In this document: positions 1 to 9,400 of the stretch, one piece after another
Numbering within the stretch: position 1 is the stretch's first letter
Layout: each line of letters begins with the position of its first letter
Source: Bacteroidota bacterium
Lineage (GTDB): Bacteria; Bacteroidota; Bacteroidia; Sphingobacteriales; Sphingobacteriaceae
NCBI GenBank assembly: GCA_021794195.1
Contig: JAJYRG010000016.1
Location: 1-40,422 of the forward strand
Reading direction: 5' to 3'
Length of the DNA stretch: 40,422 bases
Position numbers and translations under genes: made by a program
The notes under the pieces: model-generated
What the model saw: the letters and a program-made list of their open reading frames with translations, nothing else
Told to the model about the DNA's origin: nothing
Databases searched by the model: none

Positions 1-149
1 GTGCTTTTATTACAGATTATCTTGGGAGATCAACTGACGAAGGTGATCTTGGAAGCGACTTTGCTAAATTGGCAATTATCGTGTGTATCGCATTAATCAT
101 TCAATTATACTTTCTTCGACCTAAGGTCAACGATTTTTCCAATGATTAA
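1..149 (+). CDS. C-terminal end of a membrane protein, truncated by the window edge
   Basis: An open frame (codons in phase with base 3) runs into the window and stops with TAA at 147-149, giving about 48 residues. It has a polar stretch rich in Asp and Gly, then one hydrophobic segment of about 17 residues (AIIVCIALIIQLYFL), then a short charged tail, as expected for the last transmembrane helix of a multi-pass protein such as a transporter. The family cannot be told from this fragment. The flavoprotein gene downstream is convergent, so this gene is not part of the division operon. Confidence 0.55.
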   Translation, partial: AFITDYLGRSTDEGDLGSDFAKLAIIVCIALIIQLYFLRPKVNDFSND

Positions 150-348
150 AGAATGCGTCAAAGATATACCCCAAAAAAAATCGTATACTTTATTGTAAAC
201 CTCGGTTTTATATCTGAACAAAACACATAAATATTGGGAATGAGAGGGATTATTGTTTTATAATTGAGATATAAAACTAACACTTTCACTGAAATTTAGT
301 GTTAATCGAGGATGGGAAGGTAGAAATTTTTACTTAAAAATCGACGGC

Positions 349-999
349 TTATTTGCTCATTTCTTTCGCTTGTAGTTTCAATTTGTTGAGGTCGGTTCCA
401 TAAGGATTCTCTTTAAGAGTTTTTGCCATTTGTACGAGATTATGCACCATAATTAAGATATAATTATTTGTAAACTCGTGTTTGTCTCCTTTGGCGTCAA
501 TATAGCTTTTTCCAGGGCCGGCTTTGCCAACATAATATGTAAAGGCATTGACAGGTATAGTAAAACCCTGTTCATTAAGGTCAAAAAGAATATTCGCAAT
601 AGATTTTTTGGCACCGTCTTCATTCCCATCTACCATGACGCCGGCTACTTTGTTATATGTAAAATATTGTCCATTATCTTCGTTGGTGTCTTCCCATATG
701 CCGTCCATGCGTTCAGCGATTAGTTTAGAAATCGAACTCCGATCGCCGCGCCAGATGGGGGTTGCAATAATGAGAATATCGGCATCATATATTTTCTTTA
801 CTATTCTTGGCCATTCGTCATTTTCCCCTTCATCAGAAGAATTGCCATATTTGATATTATAGGCAGACATCCGTAATACCTCTGTTTGGACACCTAACTC
901 ATGAAAAATTTTTTCTGCGTTTTTTATGTATGCCCGTGTATTTGAAGTTTCTCCAGGGCTTTTTAGTGTGCAATTCAAAAATAAAGCTTTAAGTGTCAT
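349..999 (-). CDS. Flavodoxin-fold NAD(P)H-dependent oxidoreductase (FMN reductase-like)
   Basis: A 216-residue protein of the flavodoxin-like NADPH-dependent FMN reductase superfamily, expected to bind FMN and transfer electrons from NAD(P)H to a small acceptor such as a quinone or free flavin. The N-terminal beta strand is followed by a phosphate-binding loop (LNCTLKSPGETSNT, about residues 8-21). The middle has the conserved ADILIIATPIWRGDRSS segment (about 73-89), where TP.W contacts the flavin. There is no signal peptide, so it should be cytoplasmic. ATG is at 997-999 on the minus strand. It stands alone, convergent with the gene upstream and divergent from mraZ. A 7-bp inverted repeat at 1060-1080, upstream of its start, may be an operator. 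The physiological substrate is unknown. Confidence 0.85.
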   Translation of the reverse strand: MTLKALFLNCTLKSPGETSNTRAYIKNAEKIFHELGVQTEVLRMSAYNIKYGNSSDEGENDEWPRIVKKIYDADILIIATPIWRGDRSSISKLIAERMDGIWEDTNEDNGQYFTYNKVAGVMVDGNEDGAKKSIANILFDLNEQGFTIPVNAFTYYVGKAGPGKSYIDAKGDKHEFTNNYILIMVHNLVQMAKTLKENPYGTDLNKLKLQAKEMSK

Positions 1000-1059
1000 T
1001 ATGATTTGATTTTTAGTGAATTAAATAAAATGTCTTATTGTATCTATTTTATGTGTACC

Positions 1060-1080
1060 AAGATTCACGCCGCGAATCTT
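1060..1080. promoter_or_regulatory. 7-bp inverted repeat, candidate operator of the oxidoreductase gene
   Basis: AAGATTC (1060-1066) and GAATCTT (1074-1080) are perfect inverted arms around a 7-nt centre that is itself partly self-complementary (CG/CG). The site lies about 60-80 nt upstream of the minus-strand oxidoreductase start, a usual place for a dimeric repressor. No regulator gene is adjacent, so the assignment is tentative. Confidence 0.3.
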
Positions 1081-1336
1081 ATACCTATATTTAAATTATT
1101 TTTATTTACACTTTGATGAAGAAGTGAATTTCAAAACTTTTTTGGAAGAAACACTTTTTCCCACCGCGATATTTTTATGGCTTATCCTGTAGGTTTTGGC
1201 CTAAATTTATTTGGTTATGGAACGAGTTTTACAATAGTTCGGTTTTTTATTTAAAATCCTACTTGTATATAACTTATTGATAACAAGGTGTTTATTGGTT
1301 TATTTTAAATACAAAAGTATTGTGGAAAACTTTTTT

Positions 1337-1361
1337 GTGGGGAATTGTGGGTGAAAGTGGG
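1337..1361 (+). promoter_or_regulatory. MraZ operator (three GTGGG repeats, 10-bp period)
   Basis: GTGGG occurs at 1337-1341, 1347-1351 and 1357-1361, exactly one helical turn apart, with AT-rich 5-nt spacers; a fourth decamer begins with GTG at 1367. MraZ proteins of other bacteria bind direct TGGG-type repeats separated by 5 nt upstream of their own gene. The array ends about 40 nt before the mraZ ATG and overlaps the expected promoter, so autorepression of the dcw operon is the likely outcome. The sequence match is direct; the regulatory direction is inferred from the family. Confidence 0.85.
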
Positions 1362-1402
1362 TAAAAGTGTATAGTTTTACAGTAAATTAAACACAATAGG
1401 TC

Positions 1403-1867
1403 ATGGCACATTTGATTGGAGAGTTCGAATGTAAATTAGACGCCAAAGGGAGAATGGTGTTGCCGGCTGCGCTAAAGAGGCAATTGCCTGCTGTGGAGCG
1501 AGAGGGGCTTGTTGTGAACAGAGGGTTTGAAAAACATTTGGTTTTTTACACTCGGGAAGAATGGAGTGAGATTACAAAAAAACTATCTTCTTTAAATCAG
1601 TTTAATCAAAAGAACCGGATGTTTGTGAGGGCTTTTACTCGAGGTGCAACGGAATTGAATTTGGATTCTGCGGGTCGGGTGTTGTTGCCTAAAGGCTTAT
1701 TAGATTATGCTGAAATTGAAAATGTAGTCGTATTGGCTTGTCAATTTAATAAAATCGAAGTTTGGTCGAAGTTGGGTTATGAGGAGTTAATGTCGGAGGG
1801 AACAGATGAAGATTTTTCTGCTTTAGCAGAAGAGGTGATGGGTGGTTTAGAGTTTGGAGATATGTAA
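1403..1867 (+). CDS. mraZ: Transcriptional regulator MraZ
   Basis: A 154-residue MraZ, the first gene of the dcw cluster. The protein has two tandem SpoVT/AbrB-like swapped-hairpin domains, each marked by a DxxGR.xLP motif: DAKGRMVLP (about residues 13-21) and DSAGRVLLP (about 87-95). The length is usual for the family. MraZ forms ring-shaped oligomers, binds repeats in its own promoter and tunes transcription of the downstream division and wall genes; the operator at 1337-1361 is the expected target. ATG 1403 gives the canonical MxHLIGEFE-like start. It overlaps nothing, but its stop lies 1 nt before the rsmH ATG, implying one transcript. Confidence 0.96.
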   Translation: MAHLIGEFECKLDAKGRMVLPAALKRQLPAVEREGLVVNRGFEKHLVFYTREEWSEITKKLSSLNQFNQKNRMFVRAFTRGATELNLDSAGRVLLPKGLLDYAEIENVVVLACQFNKIEVWSKLGYEELMSEGTDEDFSALAEEVMGGLEFGDM

Positions 1868-1868
1868 T

Positions 1869-2774
1869 ATGGCGCATTTAGGATATCATATTCCTGTGAT
1901 GCTGCAAGAGTGTATTTCGGGTTTAAATATCCGGCCAGACGGAGTGTATGTGGATGTAACTTTTGGTGGAGGTGGGCATTCCCGATCGATTTTAGAAAAA
2001 TTGAATGAGAAAGGGCGTTTGATAGCTTTTGATCAGGATCCAGACGCGTTGGAAAATAGAATTAATGATAAGCGTTTTGTTCTTCTGAATCAAAATTTCC
2101 GCTACTTGAAAAACAACTTACGTCTATTGGGTGTCCATCAAGTGAATGGGATATTAGCTGATTTAGGCGTGTCTTCTCACCAGATAGATGCTGCAGATCG
2201 GGGTTTTGCGACTCGTTTTGAAGCGGATTTGGATATGCGTATGGATCAAGTATCGGAGCTTGATGCCAAACAAGTACTGAATACATATTCCGAAGAGCAG
2301 CTGCATCGAATTTTTGGAGAATATGGAGAGGTAAAAAATGCGCGTAGTCTGGCGAAGAGAATAATAAGCGCCCGGGTAGAGTCAGAGATTAAGACGACAG
2401 AAAGATTTAAAAAAATATTAGAGCCTTTGGCGCCGAGAGGGCGGGAGTACAAATATTACGCACAGGCTTTTCAGGCTTTACGTATAGAGGTCAATGGCGA
2501 ACTGGATGCTTTGCAGGATTTTTTACAACAGAGCGCTGAAATGTTGAAGACGAATGGGCGATTGGTGGTGATGTCTTACCATTCTCTGGAAGATCGTTTA
2601 GTTAAGCGGTTTATGCAGATGGGTAAATTTAGTGGTGAGGTAGAAAAAGATTTTTATGGGAATCCTTTGGTTCCTTTTAAAATAGTGACAAGGAAACCGA
2701 TTCTCGCAGAAGGAAAAGAGATAGCACAAAATAACAGAGCCCGCAGTGCGAAATTAAGAATAGCAGAAAAATAA
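1869..2774 (+). CDS. rsmH: 16S rRNA (cytosine-1402-N4)-methyltransferase RsmH
   Basis: A 301-residue RsmH (MraW), which N4-methylates C1402 of 16S rRNA in the 30S P site using S-adenosylmethionine. The SAM-binding motif VDVTFGGGGHS lies near residues 28-38, and DLGVSSHQID and VMSYHSLEDR are further family signatures. I chose ATG 1869 (MAHLGYHIPVML) over the in-frame TTG at 1854. It matches the family N-terminus, and GGAG at 1856-1859 sits at a suitable distance as a ribosome binding site. The start is 1 nt after the mraZ stop, and the next gene begins on the base after its stop (TAAATG). Confidence 0.96.
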   Translation: MAHLGYHIPVMLQECISGLNIRPDGVYVDVTFGGGGHSRSILEKLNEKGRLIAFDQDPDALENRINDKRFVLLNQNFRYLKNNLRLLGVHQVNGILADLGVSSHQIDAADRGFATRFEADLDMRMDQVSELDAKQVLNTYSEEQLHRIFGEYGEVKNARSLAKRIISARVESEIKTTERFKKILEPLAPRGREYKYYAQAFQALRIEVNGELDALQDFLQQSAEMLKTNGRLVVMSYHSLEDRLVKRFMQMGKFSGEVEKDFYGNPLVPFKIVTRKPILAEGKEIAQNNRARSAKLRIAEK

Positions 2775-3191
2775 ATGAATGAGATAAAAAGAAATAATAG
2801 TGAACTAAGCGAAGAGTCTCAGCGTAAAATGTCAGATTCTGTAGAACAGAAAGCACAGGAGGCGAAGGGGTTTTTGCGCCGTATTTTTTCGTTCCGGTTT
2901 GTTTCTTCTTATTTGATTACCCGCAACTTGCCTTTTACGGCTTTTGTGGCTTTTTTGACATTGCTCTACATTACTAATAGACATGTAGCTGAAAATACAG
3001 TGCGGGATATAGACCGTTTAAGTCGTCAGGTGAAAGATCTGGGATGGGATTATAAGGCTATGAACGCGGAGCTGATGAAGTTGACAACACAGACTGAAGT
3101 CGCTAAACGAGCTGATACATTAGGTTTGGAAGAACGGATAGCACCTCCGATTAAAATATATAAGAGAACAACAGATAGGGCTGAAGATTAA
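2775..3191 (+). CDS. ftsL: FtsL-like cell division protein
   Basis: A 138-residue bitopic protein in the FtsL position, between rsmH and ftsI. A polar N-terminal cytoplasmic region of about 50 residues precedes one transmembrane helix (about 53-68, PFTAFVAFLTLLYI). A periplasmic part with heptad-like spacing (about 75-115) follows, as in FtsL coiled coils. It matches the Bacteroidetes FtsL-like family, which is poorly conserved elsewhere, so the call rests on position and architecture as well as sequence. FtsL with FtsB and FtsQ recruits and activates FtsW/FtsI. It is joined to both neighbours by TAAATG junctions with no gap, suggesting translational coupling. Confidence 0.85.
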   Translation: MNEIKRNNSELSEESQRKMSDSVEQKAQEAKGFLRRIFSFRFVSSYLITRNLPFTAFVAFLTLLYITNRHVAENTVRDIDRLSRQVKDLGWDYKAMNAELMKLTTQTEVAKRADTLGLEERIAPPIKIYKRTTDRAED

Positions 3192-5309
3192 ATGAATATA
3201 AGAAAAACCATATTGCTCAGAGTCTATCTTGCTTTTGGCTTGGTAGTGTTGGGGGCGATTATCGTTTTCGCAAAGCTTATCCATTTACAATATGTGGATG
3301 GAGGTGAATGGAGAACGCTTGCCGACAGTCTCTCTATACAAAAAAGAGAGATTGAAGCAACAAGGGGTAATATATATTCTAACGACGGAAGTTTGTTAGC
3401 TACTTCTGTACCTGAATATGAAATTCGGTTTGACGCTATGGCAGTTCCTGCTCATCAAGATGATGTTTTTAATGCTAAGGTAGATTCTTTGGCATATTCT
3501 CTGTCAGATTTCTTTAAAGATAGATCTTCTCGGGAATATTTAGTACGTCTGAAAGAAGCCAGAGCAAAAGGAAATCGGTATTTGTTATTAAAACGGCGTG
3601 TTTCCCATCAAGATCTTAAAAAGATCCAATCGTTTCCTCTGTTTAAATCTTTTCGGGTAGGTAGAGATAGGTTCCCGGGAGGATTGGTGGCTGTTCGTGA
3701 TAATAAACGAATTTTGCCATTTACAAATCTCGCAGCGCGAACCATTGGATATAAAAACACTAAAGGCGTAGATACGGTTAGAGTAGGCCTGGAAGGCGCG
3801 TACGGTGATTATATAGAGGGGACCAGTGGTTCTCAGTTAAAACGTAGGATAGCAGGAGGAGCCTGGGTACCGGTTAGTAGAGAAGTAGATGTAGCTCCTG
3901 TGGATGGTTCGGATATTATTGCGACTCTGGATGTGAATATGCAAGATATGGCGCAAAGAGCCTTGGCGAAACAAATGAAGGCAACCAAAGCAGATGAGGG
4001 GAGTGTGATTTTAATGGAAGTGGCGACTGGAGAGGTACGGGCCATAGCAAATTTATCTAAGGACAAAGATGGAGAATATAGGGAAAAGTTTAATATCGCC
4101 ATTGCACAAGGAGCGGATCCAGGTTCAACTTTTAAGGCCGCTTCATATTTAATAGCTCTAAACGACGGCGTTGTAGATACCTCTACGATTATAGATATTG
4201 GTAATGGCACATATAAGGTGCCGGCTCATACCATCCGCGATTCGCACGCACCTAAAAAATCATTGGTATCGGTGATGGAAGCATTCGAACAGTCCTCGAA
4301 TGTAGGAGTGGCTAAAATGATTAACACCCATTATCATAAAAACCCCGCTAAATTCACCTCTAAGTTGCATGAATGGGGGCTGGCTCAGCCTTTAGGTTTG
4401 CAGATTCCGGGCGAAGGAGAACCTTGGATTAAGACACCTCAGAGCCGTTCATGGAGCAGGCTGTCTCTTGTGCAGATGGCTTATGGCTATGAGATGAAAT
4501 TGACGCCCTTACAAACTTTGGCATTATACAATGGAATTGCCAATAATGGAAAAATGTTGGCTCCGTTATTCGTTAAGGAAATTAGGCATTTGGGAAATAC
4601 GAAAAAAACTTTTAAAGCTCGTGTGATGGCAGAACAAATGGCTTCTCCGGAGGCTATTGGTAAAATACAGGATATGTTGGCAAGTGTAGTTGAAAAAGGA
4701 ACGGGACGAAGCTTGAAAAGCCCCTTATATACTTCTGCAGGTAAAACCGGTACAGCGCAAATCGCTGATGCCAGCCGAGGATATGGAATGAGAAGATATC
4801 AATCTTCTTTTGTAGGGTATTTTCCTGCTGAAAGCCCGAAGTACTCTATTATAGTTGTTATCCGTAATCCAAAAACGGGCTATTATGGAGCAACAACTGC
4901 CGGGCCTGTTTTTAAAGAGCTGGCGGATATGATATACGCAAACGATTTGAGCTTGCATGATAATTTTGCTGCTCGGAAGATAAATGTTTTGGGCTCCACA
5001 AAGCCTATTTCTTTGAAAGGAGCAGAGTACGCCAGCCACAAAGTGTACAGTTTATTGGGTTTTACAAAAGAACTTACACAGACCGATGAAAATGAAAAAA
5101 ATGAATCTGAAGATTTCCTTGAGAAAATAAAAATACAAAAAGGGGTAATGCCTGATGTGAAAGGTATGGGGCTAATTGATGCAGTATATGCAATGGAAAA
5201 TGCAGGGTACAAGACAAGAGTAAATGGAAAAGGGAAGGTAATTGCTCAATCGGCAGAACCTGGAGAGAAAATGAAATTAGGGACAAGGGTTTTATTAGAA
5301 TTGAATTAA
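3192..5309 (+). CDS. ftsI: Septal peptidoglycan transpeptidase FtsI (PBP3) with PASTA domain
   Basis: A 705-residue class B penicillin-binding protein that cross-links septal peptidoglycan. It has an N-terminal membrane anchor (about 8-28) and a PBP dimerisation domain (about 50-210). The transpeptidase domain has its three active-site motifs: SxxK at S312-K315 (STFK), SxN at 368-370 (SSN) and KTG at 518-520. A single PASTA domain follows at the C-terminus (about 652-705, starting VMPDVKGMGL). The C-terminal PASTA makes it longer than the E. coli protein (588), as in many Bacteroidetes. It partners the FtsW encoded at 9401-10594. The start follows the ftsL stop directly, and murE begins on the base after its stop. 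Confidence 0.95.
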   Translation: MNIRKTILLRVYLAFGLVVLGAIIVFAKLIHLQYVDGGEWRTLADSLSIQKREIEATRGNIYSNDGSLLATSVPEYEIRFDAMAVPAHQDDVFNAKVDSLAYSLSDFFKDRSSREYLVRLKEARAKGNRYLLLKRRVSHQDLKKIQSFPLFKSFRVGRDRFPGGLVAVRDNKRILPFTNLAARTIGYKNTKGVDTVRVGLEGAYGDYIEGTSGSQLKRRIAGGAWVPVSREVDVAPVDGSDIIATLDVNMQDMAQRALAKQMKATKADEGSVILMEVATGEVRAIANLSKDKDGEYREKFNIAIAQGADPGSTFKAASYLIALNDGVVDTSTIIDIGNGTYKVPAHTIRDSHAPKKSLVSVMEAFEQSSNVGVAKMINTHYHKNPAKFTSKLHEWGLAQPLGLQIPGEGEPWIKTPQSRSWSRLSLVQMAYGYEMKLTPLQTLALYNGIANNGKMLAPLFVKEIRHLGNTKKTFKARVMAEQMASPEAIGKIQDMLASVVEKGTGRSLKSPLYTSAGKTGTAQIADASRGYGMRRYQSSFVGYFPAESPKYSIIVVIRNPKTGYYGATTAGPVFKELADMIYANDLSLHDNFAARKINVLGSTKPISLKGAEYASHKVYSLLGFTKELTQTDENEKNESEDFLEKIKIQKGVMPDVKGMGLIDAVYAMENAGYKTRVNGKGKVIAQSAEPGEKMKLGTRVLLELN

Positions 5310-6764
5310 ATGAAGTTAAGAGATTTGTTACATGCAATACCGGTACTCGATATTTGGGGTAACGCAGACACGGAAATTTCTTCTCTGACGTTCGATTCCA
5401 GAGACGTCAAAGAGGGGAGTCTTTTTGTTGCTGTAAGAGGAGAGCGGGCAGATGGTCATGATTTCATACCGGAAGTAGTAGAGAGAGGAGGGAGGGCTGT
5501 TTTGGTCAATGAAATGCCAGAAACAAAAAGAGAAGGAGTGACATATGTATGTGTGCATGATACAGCCTATGCTTTGGGCGTAGCTGCCTCTAATTATTAT
5601 GGGAACCCTTCGAGAGAATTAAAATTGGTAGGTATTACAGGAACAAATGGAAAGACCACTACTGCTACTTTACTTTATCAGCTTTTTGAGAAATTAGGCT
5701 ATTCTGTAGGGCTTATTTCTACCATTGAGAATAGAATCAGTAAAGAAGCTTTTCCAGCTAAATATACTACACCGGATCCTATTTCTACAAATAAGCTGCT
5801 TAGCGAAATGATAGAAGCAGGTTGTGATTATTGTTTTATGGAAGTAAGCTCGCATGCGATAGCTCAGCAAAGAATAGCTGGCTTGCATTTCGCAGGCGGT
5901 GTATTTACCAATATAACGCATGATCATCTCGATTTTCATGAGACTTTTGATAAGTATATACAAGCAAAGAAAAGTTTTTTTGATAATCTGGATCGCCATG
6001 CTTTTGCGTTAAGTAATGTGGATGATAAAAACGGGCGGGTTATGCTTCAAAATACTTTTGCCCACAGTAAAACGTATGCCCTAAAGTCTATGGCAGACTT
6101 CCGTTTGAAAGTGGTCGAAAGCCACTTTGAAGGAACGCTTCTCAAAATAGACAATAGTGAGGAAGTTTGGGTACGCCTCGTAGGGACCTTTAACGCTTAC
6201 AACCTTTTAGCTGTTTATGGCGTAGCGATTTTATTAGAACAGGAAACTTTAAAAGTGCTGACAGCGTTGAGTGATTTGCAGCCTGCTGAAGGGCGTTTCG
6301 AGATAACCACCTCTAAACGGGGGGTAATAGGAATTGTTGATTATGCGCATACGCCAGATGCATTGAAAAATGTACTTAAAACTATCCGAGGATTAAAAAA
6401 GATAGGGCAAAAAGTAATCACGGTGATTGGTTGTGGAGGTGATAGAGATGTTTCAAAACGTCCAGAAATGGCAGAAACATCATGTAGATATAGTGATTCT
6501 GTCATCTTGACTTCGGACAATCCGAGAACGGAAGACCCTGGGAAAATCATATTGGATATGGAAAAGGGGGTGTCAGAAGATGTGAAGCGCAAGGTGTTTA
6601 GTATAACTGATAGAGAGGAAGCTATCAAAGCTGCCTGTCATATAGCGCAGGAGAATGATGTTATTCTCATAGCGGGGAAAGGACATGAGACCTATCAGGA
6701 AATTGACGGAAAGAGATTTCCATTTGACGACATGGAAATATTGAATAAACAATTTAACAGTTAG
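5310..6764 (+). CDS. murE: UDP-N-acetylmuramoyl-tripeptide synthetase MurE (meso-DAP type)
   Basis: A 484-residue Mur ligase that adds meso-diaminopimelate to UDP-MurNAc-L-Ala-D-Glu in the cytoplasm, using ATP. The ATP-binding loop GTNGKTTT is at 111-118, the lysine-carbamylation and magnesium region around 180-235, and DNPR at 403-406. DNPR is the meso-DAP-specific form of the amino-acid-binding loop, as opposed to lysine-adding MurE enzymes, so the peptidoglycan should be the A1-gamma type. It is coupled to ftsI by TAAATG and followed 5 nt later by mraY. The murF gene, which normally follows murE in proteobacteria, is not here. Confidence 0.96.
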   Translation: MKLRDLLHAIPVLDIWGNADTEISSLTFDSRDVKEGSLFVAVRGERADGHDFIPEVVERGGRAVLVNEMPETKREGVTYVCVHDTAYALGVAASNYYGNPSRELKLVGITGTNGKTTTATLLYQLFEKLGYSVGLISTIENRISKEAFPAKYTTPDPISTNKLLSEMIEAGCDYCFMEVSSHAIAQQRIAGLHFAGGVFTNITHDHLDFHETFDKYIQAKKSFFDNLDRHAFALSNVDDKNGRVMLQNTFAHSKTYALKSMADFRLKVVESHFEGTLLKIDNSEEVWVRLVGTFNAYNLLAVYGVAILLEQETLKVLTALSDLQPAEGRFEITTSKRGVIGIVDYAHTPDALKNVLKTIRGLKKIGQKVITVIGCGGDRDVSKRPEMAETSCRYSDSVILTSDNPRTEDPGKIILDMEKGVSEDVKRKVFSITDREEAIKAACHIAQENDVILIAGKGHETYQEIDGKRFPFDDMEILNKQFNS

Positions 6765-6769
6765 AGCCG

Positions 6770-8014
6770 ATGTTGTATTACTTATTTGATTGGTTGAGTA
6801 ATTCATTCAGTATTCCAGGAGCGGGAATGTTTCAATACATCTCCTTCAGAACGGCTATGGCTGTTATTTTATCTTTGTTCATTACTACGATTTATGGAAG
6901 CCGCTTAATAAAGTTGCTGCAGAAAAAACAGGTGGGGGAAACCGTTCGGGACTTGGGATTGCAAGGAGAAAAGGCAAAATCGGGTACACCGACTATGGGC
7001 GGTTTGATTATTATTGGCGGCATTTTGATTCCCACTTTGTTATTCGCCAAACTTGACAATATTTATGTCATATTGATGATCGTGACTACGCTCTGGATGG
7101 GGGTTATTGGCTTTATAGACGATTATATCAAGGTTTTTCGAAGAAATAAAGAAGGTTTAGCTGGAAAGTTTAAAGTGATTGGACAAGTGGGGTTGGGGAT
7201 TATCATTGGTTGCACCATGTATTTGCATCCCGATATAGTTGTTCGGGAAAAAGTACCAAACCCTACCTACAAAGAACCTGTGGAAGTTGTTTTTGACGAA
7301 GATACCGGTCGCAAGATCTATGCTCAAAACGTTAAAACGACGAAAACGAATATCCCTTTTTATAAAAACAATGAGTTCGATTATTCCAAAGTATTGAACG
7401 TTTTTGGTTTAAAGAGTGTTTGGGCGACCTTTCTGGTCTTTGTACTGGTTGTTGTTTTTATCGTGACGGCTGTTTCCAATGGCGCAAACATTACAGATGG
7501 CATAGATGGTTTAGCGACGGGAGTATCAGCTATTATAGGAGGCACCCTGGCTATTTTTGCGTATGTCTCGGGGAATATCATCTTTTCAGAATACCTCAAT
7601 ATCATGTATATCCCTAATTCAGGAGAGTTAGTGATTTTTGCGGGGGCATTTGCGGGGGCTTGTACAGGTTTTATGTGGTACAATGCATTTCCGGCACAGG
7701 TTTTCATGGGCGATACAGGCAGTTTGGCGATCGGAGGCATCATCGCTGCATTCGCAGTTCTTATACGAAAGGAACTGTTAATACCTATTCTTTGCGGGGT
7801 GTTTTTGGTAGAAAATATTTCTGTGATTTTGCAGGTGTCTTATTTTAAATATACAAAGAAAAAATTTGGAGAGGGAAGAAGGATTTTCCTGATGTCCCCT
7901 TTGCACCATCATTATCAGAAAAAGGGATATCATGAAGCAAAAATCGTGACGCGTTTTATAATCGTCAGTATGATATTGGCAATTTTAACAATAGTTACTT
8001 TAAAAATACGGTAG
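6770..8014 (+). CDS. mraY: Phospho-N-acetylmuramoyl-pentapeptide transferase MraY
   Basis: A 414-residue polytopic membrane enzyme that transfers phospho-MurNAc-pentapeptide to undecaprenyl phosphate, forming lipid I. It shows the conserved cytoplasmic loops DDYIK (117-121), [23 protein letters not shown] and [12 protein letters not shown], with about ten hydrophobic helices. The family is about 360 residues in E. coli. The extra length is mostly a polar insertion around residues 160-210 between membrane segments, common in Bacteroidetes MraY. The stop TAG (8012-8014) shares its last base with the GTG start of murD. Confidence 0.96.
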   Translation: MLYYLFDWLSNSFSIPGAGMFQYISFRTAMAVILSLFITTIYGSRLIKLLQKKQVGETVRDLGLQGEKAKSGTPTMGGLIIIGGILIPTLLFAKLDNIYVILMIVTTLWMGVIGFIDDYIKVFRRNKEGLAGKFKVIGQVGLGIIIGCTMYLHPDIVVREKVPNPTYKEPVEVVFDEDTGRKIYAQNVKTTKTNIPFYKNNEFDYSKVLNVFGLKSVWATFLVFVLVVVFIVTAVSNGANITDGIDGLATGVSAIIGGTLAIFAYVSGNIIFSEYLNIMYIPNSGELVIFAGAFAGACTGFMWYNAFPAQVFMGDTGSLAIGGIIAAFAVLIRKELLIPILCGVFLVENISVILQVSYFKYTKKKFGEGRRIFLMSPLHHHYQKKGYHEAKIVTRFIIVSMILAILTIVTLKIR

Positions 8015-9387
8015 TGTACAATATTGCGCATACATATTATCCTCAGAAAGGACGGCTTGCCGTCTTGGGAGCCGGAGAAAGCGGTTTCGGAGCTGCGGTA
8101 TTGGCAAAATATAAAGGTTTTGAAGTGTTTGTGTCTGATTACGGGAAAATCGACGGACAATATAGGGAGGCTTTAAGAAAAGAACAGGTTGATTTTGAGG
8201 AAGGTGTACATAGTTTAGAGCAAATTTTGAAGGCGGATCTTGTAGTAAAAAGCCCAGGTATTCCGAATTCAGTTTCTATCATAAAGGAACTTAAGAAGCG
8301 TGAAATTCCGGTATTGTCAGAGATCGAATTCGCTGCACAATATACTCCGGCAAAACTTATCGGAATTACCGGTTCGAATGGCAAGACGACCACAGCGCAA
8401 TTGACGTATGAAATATTAAAAAATGCAGGAAGAAACGTCGGTTTGGCCGGCAATATTGGAAAAAGCTTTGCTTATCAAGTTGCAAAAGAGAAATACGATA
8501 TATATGTGCTGGAATTGTCCAGTTTTATGTTGGATGATATGTTTCATTTTCGAGCGAATATTGCAGTGTTACTGAATATTACGCCCGATCATTTGGACAG
8601 ATATGAAAATGACTTTCGTTTATACATGGAGTCGAAATTTAGAATTATACAAAACCAGACAAATGAGGATGTTTTTATCTACTGTATAGATGATGAAAAT
8701 ATTCAGTCGGAAATAGATAATAAAGAAATAAAAGCTAAGAAGCTGCCTTTCAGTCAAAAAAAAAAGTTGCATGAAGGAGCTTTTATAGAAGAGTTAGAAA
8801 AAATAATAATTAAGGTACCCGGAAAAAAACAATTTGAAATGAACATAGAAGAATTATCGCTAAAAGGAAAGCACAATTTATATAATAATATGGCTTCCGG
8901 TTTGGTCGCTAAGGTGCAAGAGTTGAGAAATCAAGAGGTTAAAGAAAGCATGGCGGCTTATACGAATGTTCCCCACAGGTTAGAACATGTAGCGTACATA
9001 CGCGGAGTAAATTATATTAATGATTCTAAGGCTACAAACGTCAATTCTGTGTGGTATGCGCTGGAAAATTTTTCCTCGAACATAGTACTCATTATGGGAG
9101 GTGTGGATAAAGGGAATGATTATGAAATGCTCCGGGAATTGGTAAAACAGAAAGTAAAAGCCATTATATGTATAGGAAAGGAAAACATGCGTATTCACGA
9201 AACTTTTGAAGATGAAATAGAAGTTATTGTGAATAGTAATTCGATGCAGGATGCAGTAGAGATAGCTTCACACTTGGCAGATAAAGGGGATACTGTGTTG
9301 TTATCTCCAGCTTGTGCGAGCTTTGATTGGTTTAAAAACTTTGAAGATAGAGGGAATCAATTTAAAGAGGCTGTAATGGAGCTCTAA
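8014..9387 (+). CDS. murD: UDP-N-acetylmuramoylalanine--D-glutamate ligase MurD
   Basis: A 457-residue Mur ligase that adds D-glutamate to UDP-MurNAc-L-alanine. An N-terminal Rossmann-like domain (LAVLGAGESG, about 15-24) precedes the ATP loop GSNGKTTT (120-127). The magnesium and carbamate region (NITPDHLDRY) and the C-terminal ligase domain (NDSKATN, LSPACASFDWFKNFEDRG) are all present. The start is GTG at 8014, overlapping the mraY stop by one base; this gives the expected N-terminus and implies coupled translation. ftsW begins 13 nt after its stop. Confidence 0.95.
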   Translation: MYNIAHTYYPQKGRLAVLGAGESGFGAAVLAKYKGFEVFVSDYGKIDGQYREALRKEQVDFEEGVHSLEQILKADLVVKSPGIPNSVSIIKELKKREIPVLSEIEFAAQYTPAKLIGITGSNGKTTTAQLTYEILKNAGRNVGLAGNIGKSFAYQVAKEKYDIYVLELSSFMLDDMFHFRANIAVLLNITPDHLDRYENDFRLYMESKFRIIQNQTNEDVFIYCIDDENIQSEIDNKEIKAKKLPFSQKKKLHEGAFIEELEKIIIKVPGKKQFEMNIEELSLKGKHNLYNNMASGLVAKVQELRNQEVKESMAAYTNVPHRLEHVAYIRGVNYINDSKATNVNSVWYALENFSSNIVLIMGGVDKGNDYEMLRELVKQKVKAIICIGKENMRIHETFEDEIEVIVNSNSMQDAVEIASHLADKGDTVLLSPACASFDWFKNFEDRGNQFKEAVMEL

Positions 9388-9400
9388 AAGAATACGAATT

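Larger units (their letters stand above)
1000..1402. other. Divergent intergenic region between the oxidoreductase gene and mraZ
   Basis: This 403-nt stretch has no gene. It must hold the promoter of the minus-strand oxidoreductase and that of the dcw operon. Visible structure: an inverted repeat at 1060-1080, a TGTGGAAAA box at 1321-1329 within a 13-mer shared with the ftsZ upstream region, and the MraZ operator at 1337-1361. A weak -7-like element, TAGTTTTA (1372-1379), lies just after the operator. I see no exact match to the Bacteroidetes promoter in either direction. Confidence 0.6.

Noticed and set aside
279..303. Hairpin AACACT/AGTGTT as a terminator of the first gene
   Set aside because: Only six weak pairs, a 13-nt loop and no T-run.
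1854..1868. TTG at 1854 as the rsmH start
   Set aside because: It adds five residues not seen in the family and overlaps mraZ; ATG 1869 gives the normal N-terminus and has GGAG upstream.
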